Under the pieces are notes generated by a model. That model was not told the origin of the DNA. It saw nothing but the letters and a program-made list of their open reading frames with translations, and searched no databases. Of a DNA stretch of 11,642 bases, positions 6,547-11,642 are shown in pieces. Made by a program: the position numbers and the translations under genes. The stretch's first letter is position 1. Each line of letters starts with the position of its first letter. Source of the DNA: Thermoproteota archaeon (GTDB taxonomy: Archaea; Thermoproteota; Korarchaeia; Korarchaeales; Korarchaeaceae); assembly GCA_027491555.1 (NCBI GenBank), contig JAOZGN010000016.1, positions 1 to 11,642 of the forward strand, written 5' to 3'.

Positions 6547-6942
6547 TCAGTCGATGTAAGGCGCCAGAAATCCGCCCATGCCCCCGAGGATCGCCCCGAC
6601 AATGGCCCCAGAGATCAGCCCAAATACCAGGGCGAGGCCGGAGAGGAACCAGAGTCCTGGGTGAACTGCGTAGACTGCCAACCCCCACCCGACCAAGAGG
6701 AACGACAGGAGGCTGACCGTCGCGCCGACCACGGCGCCCATTACGGCCCCCCTCTTGGCTCCCTCCACCGGGTCCCGCGGGGCTCGACCGAACCACCAGG
6801 TGAAGTAGGCGTACAAGAACCCGCTGGCCAGTGGGCCGGCCGGGCCAAGCCCGGGAAGTATACCTAGCACGACCCCGATCACCAGGGAGAGGAGCGTGTA
6901 GTTCTGCTCGTCGAAGAATGGGAGGTGATAAGCCAGCGGCAT
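6547..6942 (-). CDS. Small glycine-rich membrane protein, DUF5518-like
   Basis: This 131-residue protein starts at ATG 6942. Hydrophobic segments lie near residues 15-32, 38-50, 65-90 and 98-127. They are rich in Gly and Ala with repeated small-residue spacing, for example GAVMGAVVGATVSLLS and GAIVGAILGGMGG. A charged loop (RAPRDPVEGAKR, 53-64) separates the two halves, and the segments before and after it look like related hairpins. This pattern resembles the archaeal DUF5518 type of membrane protein, whose role is unknown; I cannot confirm membership by eye. It is transcribed divergently from the SHOCT-like membrane gene at 7047, with a spacer of about 100 bp that holds promoters for both. 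Confidence 0.7.
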   Translation of the reverse strand: MPLAYHLPFFDEQNYTLLSLVIGVVLGILPGLGPAGPLASGFLYAYFTWWFGRAPRDPVEGAKRGAVMGAVVGATVSLLSFLLVGWGLAVYAVHPGLWFLSGLALVFGLISGAIVGAILGGMGGFLAPYID

Positions 6943-6970
6943 GAGCGTTCGGGAATATCCACCCCGACCG

Positions 6971-6980
6971 AAAATAAATC
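6971..6980 (-). promoter_or_regulatory. TATA-box-like promoter of the 6547-6942 gene
   Basis: The plus-strand AAAATAAATC reads GATTTATTTT on the minus strand, about 33 nt upstream of ATG 6942. It lies in the shared divergent promoter region between 6942 and 7047. Confidence 0.5.
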
Positions 6981-7013
6981 TCGGCGGGCCAGAGGGCGCG
7001 GAGCCCTCCTCAG

Positions 7014-7022
7014 TTTTAATAC
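7014..7022 (+). promoter_or_regulatory. TATA-box-like promoter of the SHOCT-like membrane gene
   Basis: TTTTAATAC is centred about 29 nt before ATG 7047, predicting a start site a few bases upstream of that codon. This favours ATG 7047 over the in-frame TTG at 7032, which lies too close to the box. Confidence 0.55.
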
Positions 7023-7046
7023 TGTCAAGACTTGGAGGGATTCATA

Positions 7047-7955
7047 ATGTCCACGGAAGACGCCATTAGGGAGAAGATTAGGAAGCTCGAAGAGGCCCTC
7101 ATGGAGGGCAGGATAAGCGAGGAGACTTACAGGGAGCTGAAGGCGAAGTACGAAGCCGAGCTCGAGAGGGTCAGATCTGGGTGGGTTGAGGTCGAGGCTC
7201 CGGCTGCCGCCCCTGCCGCTCCCGCCGCGCCCAGGGTGAGAGGAGAGGGCCTTGGAGACCTCTTCAACAGGGCCCTGGACTTCGTCAAGGCCAACCCTGT
7301 GGTGCTGGTGCCGCCGATCCTGGCCGGCATCCTGGGCGCCATAATCATGGCCGGCATCGGGATCTCCGCCATGGGAATGATGGGCCTTGGCGGGCTGGGA
7401 AGATTTGGCGCCCCAGGCCCCGGCTACACTCCTGAGATGCCCGCCTCCATGTACGGGTTCCTGGGCCTGACCATGATCGGCATGATATTCGTGATGATAA
7501 TCCAGCAGATCTTCAACGGGTGGCTCATCGCGATGGTTGAACAGGGAGTCAAGGGTAGGACCGTCGACCTGGGCAGCTCGTTCAACGAGGCCATGTCCAA
7601 GGCCGTGCCGATCATCATCGCCTCGATACTGGTGGGCATCATAATAGGCATCGGCATTATGCTGTGCGTCCTTCCAGGGTTGGTGGCGGCCATCCTCCTG
7701 GCGCTGACCCTGCAGGCCGTCGTCATCGACGACTACGGGCCAGTCGACGCCCTGAAGGCCAGCTACAACGTGGTCAAGGAGAACTTCATCGAGGTCCTCA
7801 TAGTCGTGGTGGTGGCCTTCATCGCCGAGGCGATAGTCAGCATCATCCCCTACATCGGCTTCATACTGTCGGCGGCCGTTGGTGGGTTCTTCAGCGTTCT
7901 GCTGACCCTGCTATACATGGCCAGGAGACCCGCCGAGGCTCAGGTCGCCTTCTAG
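7047..7955 (+). CDS. Membrane protein with SHOCT-like N-terminus and GPDPase-type membrane domain
   Basis: This 302-residue protein is taken to start at ATG 7047. TTG 7032 would add five residues but sits too close to the TATA box. Residues 4-42 form a charged helical segment (EEALMEGRISEETYRELKAK) typical of SHOCT-like short helical domains. An Ala/Pro linker follows (50-63), then a membrane domain with helices near 85-110, 136-160, 186-225, 247-268 and 270-290. The stretch LCVLPGLVAAILLALTLQAV followed by a conserved-looking DALKASYNVVKENF resembles the membrane domain found with glycerophosphodiester phosphodiesterases (PF10110) and related DUF975-like proteins. No catalytic domain is fused here. 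The role is unknown; membrane organisation or transport is possible. A GGAGGG sequence lies 7 nt before the ATG. Confidence 0.8.
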   Translation: MSTEDAIREKIRKLEEALMEGRISEETYRELKAKYEAELERVRSGWVEVEAPAAAPAAPAAPRVRGEGLGDLFNRALDFVKANPVVLVPPILAGILGAIIMAGIGISAMGMMGLGGLGRFGAPGPGYTPEMPASMYGFLGLTMIGMIFVMIIQQIFNGWLIAMVEQGVKGRTVDLGSSFNEAMSKAVPIIIASILVGIIIGIGIMLCVLPGLVAAILLALTLQAVVIDDYGPVDALKASYNVVKENFIEVLIVVVVAFIAEAIVSIIPYIGFILSAAVGGFFSVLLTLLYMARRPAEAQVAF

Positions 7956-7975
7956 GCGTCGAGTCCTCGCTCCTT

Positions 7976-7990
7976 CCCCTCTTTTTATTG
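7976..7990 (+). terminator. T-rich terminator that may also serve as the next promoter
   Basis: CCCCTCTTTTTATTG lies about 20-35 nt after the stop at 7955 and looks like an archaeal oligo-T terminator. The same TTTTTATT is about 34 nt before ATG 8020 and could serve as a TATA box for the DUF2752 gene, with a start site near 8012. Confidence 0.5.
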
Positions 7991-8019
7991 TCCATCGTTT
8001 CAGGCTGGCGGAAGGGCGG

Positions 8020-8331
8020 ATGTCCCCCTGGAGACAGAGGAAGTGGCTCATACTGCTGTCCGCCGGATTGCTGGCCTTCGCCACACTGGTCCCCATGAGT
8101 CCGGGTCAGGAGGAGCTTCCGTTCCCCTGGTTCAAGTGCCCCTACAAGCAGCTGACCGGGAAGCCTTGCCCGCTGTGTGGGTCGACCAGGGCATACATAC
8201 ACACGGCCCACCTGCACCTAGAGGATGCCTTGGAGCTGAACCCCGTCGGGCTGATCGCCTACTTCGCGACCTGGGGCTTCCTCTCCTACCATGTAGTCAA
8301 GTACATTCGGGAGCGCCGCGAGGCCAGGTAG
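8020..8331 (+). CDS. DUF2752 family small membrane protein
   Basis: This 103-residue protein starts at ATG 8020, preceded by GAAGGGCGG. It has a membrane helix near residues 8-26 and another near 75-93. Between them is the DUF2752 signature: C40-PYKQLTGKPC50-PLC53-GSTRA, then a short helix and the NP motif (LNPVGLIAY, 73-81). The three cysteines outside or at the membrane edge are the conserved feature of the family and might bind metal or form disulfides. The family function is unknown; in bacteria it often neighbours other small membrane proteins, much like the 7047-7955 gene here. It may form a unit with that gene, although a T-rich signal lies between them. Confidence 0.88.
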   Translation: MSPWRQRKWLILLSAGLLAFATLVPMSPGQEELPFPWFKCPYKQLTGKPCPLCGSTRAYIHTAHLHLEDALELNPVGLIAYFATWGFLSYHVVKYIRERREAR

Positions 8332-8357
8332 GTTGAGCGGTCTGCTCCGAGTTCCAC

Positions 8358-8686
8358 TCACGTCTGGGCCTGCGAATTACCCTCAATCTGCTGGAGGAGC
8401 CTCTGGACCTTAGAGAGGTATCTGGCGGCCTTGACGGCCCTTGGAGAGACAGACACGAGCCGCCCCGAGTGAACCACGAGGTGTCTCACCCTCTCCTCAC
8501 CGAAGCAGGTGACCTTAGCGGCCTCCTCGGCCGCGTGGTGGAGCTGAACCGCTGATCGTTTGCCTCGCTGCCCCGCAGGAACGCCAGCCTGAAGCCAGCT
8601 CCGAACTCCACCCCCTTCGCCCCGAGTATCGCCAAGATCAGCCTGGCGATCTCTCCCTCTAGCCCAGGCTGGAGGGCGTCTTCTTC
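8358..8686 (-). pseudogene. Truncated, frameshifted relic of the Cys/His-rich gene at 10656-11102
   Basis: Read on the minus strand, 8358-8549 encodes VQLHHAAEEAAKVT, then VRHLVVHSGRLVSVSPRAV and AARYLSKVQRLL. This closely matches the last half of the intact gene (VQLHHAVEEAIKVT, VRHLVCHGDKLIEVSPRAV, VARYLSKVERLL). Upstream (about 8555-8680) the similarity continues in a different frame (GEIARLILAILGAKGV against ISLKLASILARVSLKE), so there is one frame change near 8550-8575, within or near a GGGG run. The region that should hold the GSPHC motif is not recognisable. An in-frame TAA at 8687-8689 cuts off the N-terminus, and the CxxC segment is missing. No start codon or promoter is evident. Loss of several key features makes this a true relic rather than a sequencing error. 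Confidence 0.8.
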
Positions 8687-8710
8687 TTACGCTCCAATAA
8701 GGGAGGAGCT

Positions 8711-8785
8711 GTGGTGGCCGTCGATCTCAACTCAATGGAGGTAGTCGAGAGGTACTCAGGTTACCTGCTGGGGTGGGCGCCTTGA
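8711..8785 (+). CDS. Possible 24-codon open frame overlapping the next gene
   Basis: GTG 8711 (or GTG 8714) follows GGGAGGAG, the strongest ribosome-binding-like sequence near this locus. The frame encodes VVAVDLNSMEVVERYSGY plus a short tail and stops at TGA 8783-8785, overlapping a TTG (8782) that could start the downstream secreted-protein gene. Similar-looking sequence extends upstream in frame to about 8670, so it may instead be the end of a decayed gene. I do not recognise it. Confidence 0.25.
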   Translation: MVAVDLNSMEVVERYSGYLLGWAP

Positions 8786-9450
8786 AGGCATCAATCGTCA
8801 AGAGGGTGGTTGTGAGGGGACTCTTGACCTCTCTACTGGTCATTACGCCCTTCCTGCCCTACGTATTGGCTTGGACCACGACTAACCTCACAGTACTGGG
8901 GATCGCTGAAGACCGATTTTACAACTATGACTTTGAATCAAATACCGTAGCAAGCGACAATGTTGACTTTCCGGTCACAATGGTCTTTTGGGGAAATGCG
9001 GAAGTGAACAAAGTCAAGAGTATTTTCTTTGGGACGGGAGCGATAGCTCAGGCGAAATACGAGAAACTCTATGATGGTTACGGCTGGGTTTGGGATACAG
9101 ATAGGGGCACTAAGGGAATCGTATACTCTACATATCTTAACAGTTTAGTGTATCTTAATATTAGAATTTATGCTGATTCGGATGACAGGCTGTATAACAG
9201 TTACTGGGGCTACTACGTCATAGCGACAACACACTACGACGACTTCCCAGACGAAGATTGGGCAGGATGGAGCGAGTATGCAGAGCAAGACTTTGCTGCG
9301 CTACTCGTGCAAAAGGACTCATGGTATACGAGGACTACTGCTCCTTCTACAATCATGAGGACTACAGAGAGGAGTGGAAAGGAGATCACGGACACATCTG
9401 GTTTAACGATGGGAGAGCAACTTTTGTCTACGTGCCTTGAGCTCCGGTAA
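8773..9450 (+). CDS. Secreted protein of unknown function, frame break near the C-terminus
   Basis: The frame as given starts at GTG 8773 and runs 225 residues. TTG 8782 after GGGGTGGG is an equally good start. A signal peptide covers about residues 9-33 (hydrophobic, ending PYVLA), followed by a sequon at N38. The mature part is rich in Tyr, Trp and Asp, with no recognised motif. After QK (residues near 181) the frame turns Ser/Thr-rich and low-complexity, whereas the frame shifted by -1 continues naturally with VYEDYCSFYNHEDYREEW and FNDGRATFVYVP to TGA 9438-9440. One extra A in AAAA 9311-9314 restores the reading. The true product is therefore probably about 222 residues. The sequence is clearly more AT-rich than its neighbours (notably 8920-9240), suggesting acquisition from elsewhere. 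Confidence 0.65.
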   Translation: MGALKASIVKRVVVRGLLTSLLVITPFLPYVLAWTTTNLTVLGIAEDRFYNYDFESNTVASDNVDFPVTMVFWGNAEVNKVKSIFFGTGAIAQAKYEKLYDGYGWVWDTDRGTKGIVYSTYLNSLVYLNIRIYADSDDRLYNSYWGYYVIATTHYDDFPDEDWAGWSEYAEQDFAALLVQKDSWYTRTTAPSTIMRTTERSGKEITDTSGLTMGEQLLSTCLELR

Positions 9451-9468
9451 TGTCGCCACACATCCCGT

Positions 9469-9483
9469 ATTTTCTCTTTTTTT
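9469..9483 (+). terminator. Oligo-T terminator after the secreted-protein gene
   Basis: TATTTTCTCTTTTTTT-like T-rich sequence lies about 30-45 nt beyond the frame-corrected stop at 9440 (about 20-35 nt beyond the uncorrected stop at 9450). It immediately precedes the TATA box of the next gene. Confidence 0.55.
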
Positions 9484-9490
9484 GGAAAAG

Positions 9491-9500
9491 TATTTATAAG
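9491..9500 (+). promoter_or_regulatory. TATA-box-like promoter of the polytopic membrane gene
   Basis: TATTTATAAG is a near-ideal archaeal TATA box whose centre is about 29 nt before ATG 9525, so the transcript would be leaderless or nearly so. The following stretch to 9515 is also strongly AT-rich. Confidence 0.7.
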
Positions 9501-9524
9501 TAAAATTAAATAAAGAAGCTTGAT

Positions 9525-10106
9525 ATGCCCAAAGATACCTCGGCGCATCGCATGTTGAAGCACGAGATATTCCTGGCCTTCCTCCTCTACGGGATAGTAG
9601 TCGGCCCCTGGAGCGTCTGGTGGTGGGGCACGGGAGTATGTGCTATCATTCCAGCCAACATCCCCGGGGTTCTCTTGGGGGACTGGCTGTACGACCTCTC
9701 GGTGGAGTGGCTGGGGGACCCGAGCTCCCCCTTCGCTCACTACACGATTCCTACTCCCCTCAGGATCCCTCAAATCTACGTACTCTCCTCAATCCTCTTC
9801 TGGGCACCGTTCGGGGCGGCCCTCCAGATCCTGCAGGACAGGGTCCTTCCCAGGTTCCTGAGCCCTAGGGACCTCGCATCGCTCATGAGGGTGATCTGCC
9901 TGGCGATTGCTCTCACCCTCGGTCTCACGCTGATCTGGACGCTTGACATCCTGCTCCCCGCCCCCCGCCTAGGGGCATCTCTTAGCGGGCCATCTTTCGG
10001 GGAACTCACCCCCCTCAAGATAGGTAGGATAGGCTTATTATCCCGACACGCTCCACCGCCTGTGTGGGCTGGGGGAATGATTCGGCGTTCTTCTATATTT
10101 GGATAG
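9525..10106 (+). CDS. Polytopic membrane protein, N-terminal part
   Basis: I do not recognise the family. The frame starts at ATG 9525 just after a strong TATA box. Hydrophobic segments lie near residues 13-36, 39-56, 84-103 and 120-145, with a Trp-rich patch (VWWWGTG, near 31-37). The last 20 residues (after VWAGG) lose membrane-protein character and end at 10106. From about 10075 the -1 frame carries on with new membrane helices, so this and the feature at 10064-10498 are most likely one gene. Adding one G to GGGGG 10071-10075 joins them into a protein of about 325 residues with roughly nine helices. No transporter or enzyme motif was seen. Confidence 0.65.
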   Translation: MPKDTSAHRMLKHEIFLAFLLYGIVVGPWSVWWWGTGVCAIIPANIPGVLLGDWLYDLSVEWLGDPSSPFAHYTIPTPLRIPQIYVLSSILFWAPFGAALQILQDRVLPRFLSPRDLASLMRVICLAIALTLGLTLIWTLDILLPAPRLGASLSGPSFGELTPLKIGRIGLLSRHAPPPVWAGGMIRRSSIFG

Positions 10107-10498
10107 CTCTGCTTCTCTTTATGGCCCTAACACGCCTGACGATTGAGTGGAACTCGGCGGGCCGTCCCCACTTCATCATCCTAGACATGATCTACGAGCT
10201 GACTACTCTTCTCCCCCTCCCCCCCATCGTCGCGACGGTGGCCTGCCTCTCCCGCCCGATTAGAGGGAGGCCTGCGACCGCATTCATTCTCGGTTTCCTC
10301 ACGGTTTCCCTACTTCCCTCTAGCTGGCTCAGTATCAGGTGGCCATACGCTATGCTGGGCCTAGTTCCTGCCGTCCTCTATGGCCTAGGGGCCGCCATCC
10401 TATCCACGTCGCAGAACCCGCTGGATAATAGAGCCCTCTGGGGTTACTTACTCCTGTTCCTAATGTGGTGGTACTGCGTCAGCCTCCTGGTGGACTGA
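10064..10498 (+). CDS. Polytopic membrane protein, C-terminal part
   Basis: The open frame can be read from GTG 10064, but there is no ribosome-binding site or promoter there, and the preceding gene overlaps it. It is best read as the continuation of the gene beginning at 9525. Hydrophobic segments lie near residues 8-26, 43-62, 71-90, 94-114 and 124-142 (counted from GTG 10064), and it ends with a Trp-rich helix (LLLFLMWWYCVSLLVD). The joined protein would be unrelated to anything I can name. If the break is real rather than a sequencing error, the gene is inactive or makes two fragments. Confidence 0.6.
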   Translation: MGWGNDSAFFYIWIALLLFMALTRLTIEWNSAGRPHFIILDMIYELTTLLPLPPIVATVACLSRPIRGRPATAFILGFLTVSLLPSSWLSIRWPYAMLGLVPAVLYGLGAAILSTSQNPLDNRALWGYLLLFLMWWYCVSLLVD

Positions 10499-10655
10499 GG
10501 TTAGATTGACCCCTCCATCGCCTGTGGGCGTCTCTAGGCTCTCTGAGGCGGCTCTCAGCACGTTACGAAGTCGTGGGGTGTGTCAACTTGGGATCGTGTT
10601 CGTATCCGTCAGTCGGGCATTGATCCTAAGAGGGTAGAAAGCCCCTCGCGCGTTC

Positions 10656-11102
10656 CTACTCTCGCTCGAGAGAACTCCTGCGTTCTTCCTCTAACCTCAG
10701 CAGCCTCTCCACCTTGCTCAGGTACCTCGCCACTTTAACCGCACGAGGTGAAACTTCAATGAGCTTGTCTCCGTGGCACACAAGGTGCCTCACGCTCAGG
10801 TCTTCACTTTTTGTGACCTTGATAGCCTCTTCCACGGCGTGGTGCAGCTGGACGCAGTGAGGGCTCCCATCCACCGTGAGGATCGTCAGCTCTTTCAGAC
10901 TCACCCGGGCCAGTATCGAGGCAAGCTTCAGGGAGATCACGTTGATATGATCCCTCTCGGGACAGGCCCACGTCACGACCGCCTCGTTGCCAAGACCCTC
11001 GATTAGATCTGGCCATTCCACCTCGAGGCACTTTCCACATACTATCAGCCTCCGGCGCTCGCGAAGGAAGCGAGAGGAGGCGTTAAGGGATAGCAGGTCC
11101 AT
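10656..11102 (-). CDS. Cys/His-rich protein of unknown family, possible metal-binding
   Basis: I take ATG 11102 as the start, giving 148 residues. A TATA box about 29 nt upstream fits a leaderless transcript, while a longer in-frame extension to 11342 reads as non-coding sequence. Potential metal ligands are C22 and C25 (VCGKC), C47 (WACPERDH), H52, H82, C83 (GSPHC) and H87-H88 (QLHH). The CxxC...C pattern plus the GSPHC-VQLHH core suggests a bound metal or an Fe-S or Zn site; this is inference. The C-terminal half is helical, with SPRAVKVARYLSKVERLLRL and a charged tail. There is no signal peptide or membrane segment, so it is cytosolic. A decayed paralogue lies at 8358-8686 on the same strand. 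The retained motifs in both copies mark the core of the family. Confidence 0.75.
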   Translation of the reverse strand: MDLLSLNASSRFLRERRRLIVCGKCLEVEWPDLIEGLGNEAVVTWACPERDHINVISLKLASILARVSLKELTILTVDGSPHCVQLHHAVEEAIKVTKSEDLSVRHLVCHGDKLIEVSPRAVKVARYLSKVERLLRLEEERRSSLERE

Positions 11103-11126
11103 CGATCTTCCACCACGGCGGCAGAA

Positions 11127-11136
11127 AAAATATGCA
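11127..11136 (-). promoter_or_regulatory. TATA-box-like promoter of the Cys/His-rich gene
   Basis: Plus-strand AAAAAATATG reads CATATTTTTT on the minus strand, centred about 29 nt upstream of ATG 11102. This is the main reason for choosing that start over upstream in-frame codons. Confidence 0.6.
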
Positions 11137-11486
11137 CGTTGGCCCCCAGATTGTGGGAAGACGAGCTTGCCACAGCGTCCCAGGGGGTCACCGGGGGGAG
11201 GACCGCAGAGCGGCCTGTGACACGAGGACTGCGAAACTTGCAGGTCACGGTTTTCCCCTGCCGCGTGTTTGGCGGATCCGTTAAGCTGGGTGAGAGGGGC
11301 CTTCCATCCTCTTCGCATTGAGGCGGCCATTCTGCCTCCCAAGCATTTACTCGGGGGACAAGAACCCGCTGAAGATGATGAGGGATGACCTCAGCCTGCT
11401 GAGGAACACCCCTGCTCGGAGTGACTCTCCGGACCGTTCTTCTTGCTCTCTGCGGTTCCCTCGTCCAGAAATGTTGTGTAGATTAT
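11137..11486. other. Spacer with no convincing gene
   Basis: Frames on both strands here lack promoters and recognisable sequence. One plus-strand stretch, about 11345-11430, encodes IYSGDKNPLKMMRDDLSLLR followed by sequence that loses coding character, which could be a gene fragment. Nothing else is identifiable. Confidence 0.4.
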
Positions 11487-11496
11487 AATTTATAAC
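11487..11496 (+). promoter_or_regulatory. TATA-box-like promoter of the VapB-like gene
   Basis: TAATTTATAAC-type sequence is centred about 27-29 nt before ATG 11521, predicting a leaderless transcript. Antitoxin genes of this family commonly repress their own promoter, so the region between this box and the ATG is a likely operator; this is inference. Confidence 0.65.
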
Positions 11497-11520
11497 CTGT
11501 CATTTGTGAGTATTTGTGCG

Positions 11521-11642
11521 ATGGCCAAGACCATCCAGGTGAGGGAGAACACTTACAGGCTGCTCGAGAGGCTCAAGAGGAGGATGAGTGCCAAGAGCTT
11601 CAACGAGGTCATAGAGAGGCTCGCCATGAGAGAGCTGGAACT
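11521..11642 (+). CDS. vapB: VapB-type antitoxin, N-terminal part (cut by the window end)
   Basis: Forty codons are visible from ATG 11521. The beta-strand KTIQVRENTYRLLERLK, followed by a helix and SAKSFNEVIERL, is the typical opening of archaeal VapB antitoxins of the DUF217/PF02697 type. These have a ribbon-helix-helix-like DNA-binding N-terminus and a C-terminal segment that wraps the toxin. In a VapBC pair the antitoxin blocks a PIN-domain ribonuclease usually encoded immediately downstream, here outside the window. The protein should be about 70-90 residues when complete. A strong TATA box precedes it. The family call is good; the presence of a partner toxin cannot be seen. Confidence 0.85.
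   Translation, partial: MAKTIQVRENTYRLLERLKRRMSAKSFNEVIERLAMRELE

Noticed and set aside
11103..11342. 80-codon N-terminal extension of the Cys/His-rich gene
   Set aside because: The extension is compositionally non-coding, and a TATA box at 11127-11136 lies inside it at the right distance for ATG 11102.
1..11642. CRISPR array or cas genes
   Set aside because: No regularly spaced repeats were seen. The only repeat pair (18 bp) is 3 kb apart, and no Cas-like protein is present.

Overview
The window looks like a chromosome segment from a GC-rich, probably thermophilic archaeon of the TACK group; a Korarchaeota-like or other Thermoproteota-related lineage is my best guess, at low confidence. 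The reasons are TATA-type boxes placed about 26-33 nt upstream of start codons with little or no 5' leader, frequent TTG/GTG starts, heavy AGG/AGA arginine and ATA isoleucine use, T-rich terminators, an ArnR1-like winged-helix regulator and a VapB-type antitoxin. No rRNA, tRNA, CRISPR array or intact transposase is visible.

Layout. 45-1903 (+): an SplB/Rv2578c-type radical SAM protein, then an overlapping pair made of a multi-pass membrane protein and a small winged-helix protein. 2117-2881 (+): a secreted glycoprotein-like protein. 2882-3473: a gene-poor spacer holding one copy of a dispersed structured element. 3474-4954 (+): a surface protein with signal peptide, lamin-tail domain, beta-sandwich-like segment, long coiled coil and C-terminal membrane anchor, split in two by one frame break. 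5004-5546 (+) and 5539-6360 (-): a CoA-pyrophosphatase-like Nudix hydrolase converging on a NIF3-family protein. 6361-6546: a spacer with the second copy of the dispersed element. 6547-6942 (-) and 7047-7955 (+): two divergently transcribed small-residue-rich membrane proteins, followed by a DUF2752 protein (8020-8331).

8358-11102 is the most irregular part. A truncated, frameshifted relic of a Cys/His-rich gene (8358-8686, -) and an intact paralogue of it (10656-11102, -) flank an AT-richer secreted-protein gene (8773-9450) and a polytopic membrane-protein gene (9525-10498), each with a frame break. The window ends inside a VapB-like antitoxin gene starting at 11521.

A recurring theme is that three genes in envelope-related categories (3474-4954, 8773-9450, 9525-10498) each continue convincingly in another frame after a single -1 break. 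Each break can be repaired by adding one base to a short homopolymer (GGG, AAAA, GGGGG). Sequencing or assembly error, or real decay, is more likely than programmed frameshifting. The most interesting unexplained items are the dispersed hairpin plus 18-bp element, the Cys/His-rich paralogue pair, and the domain architecture of the surface stalk protein.
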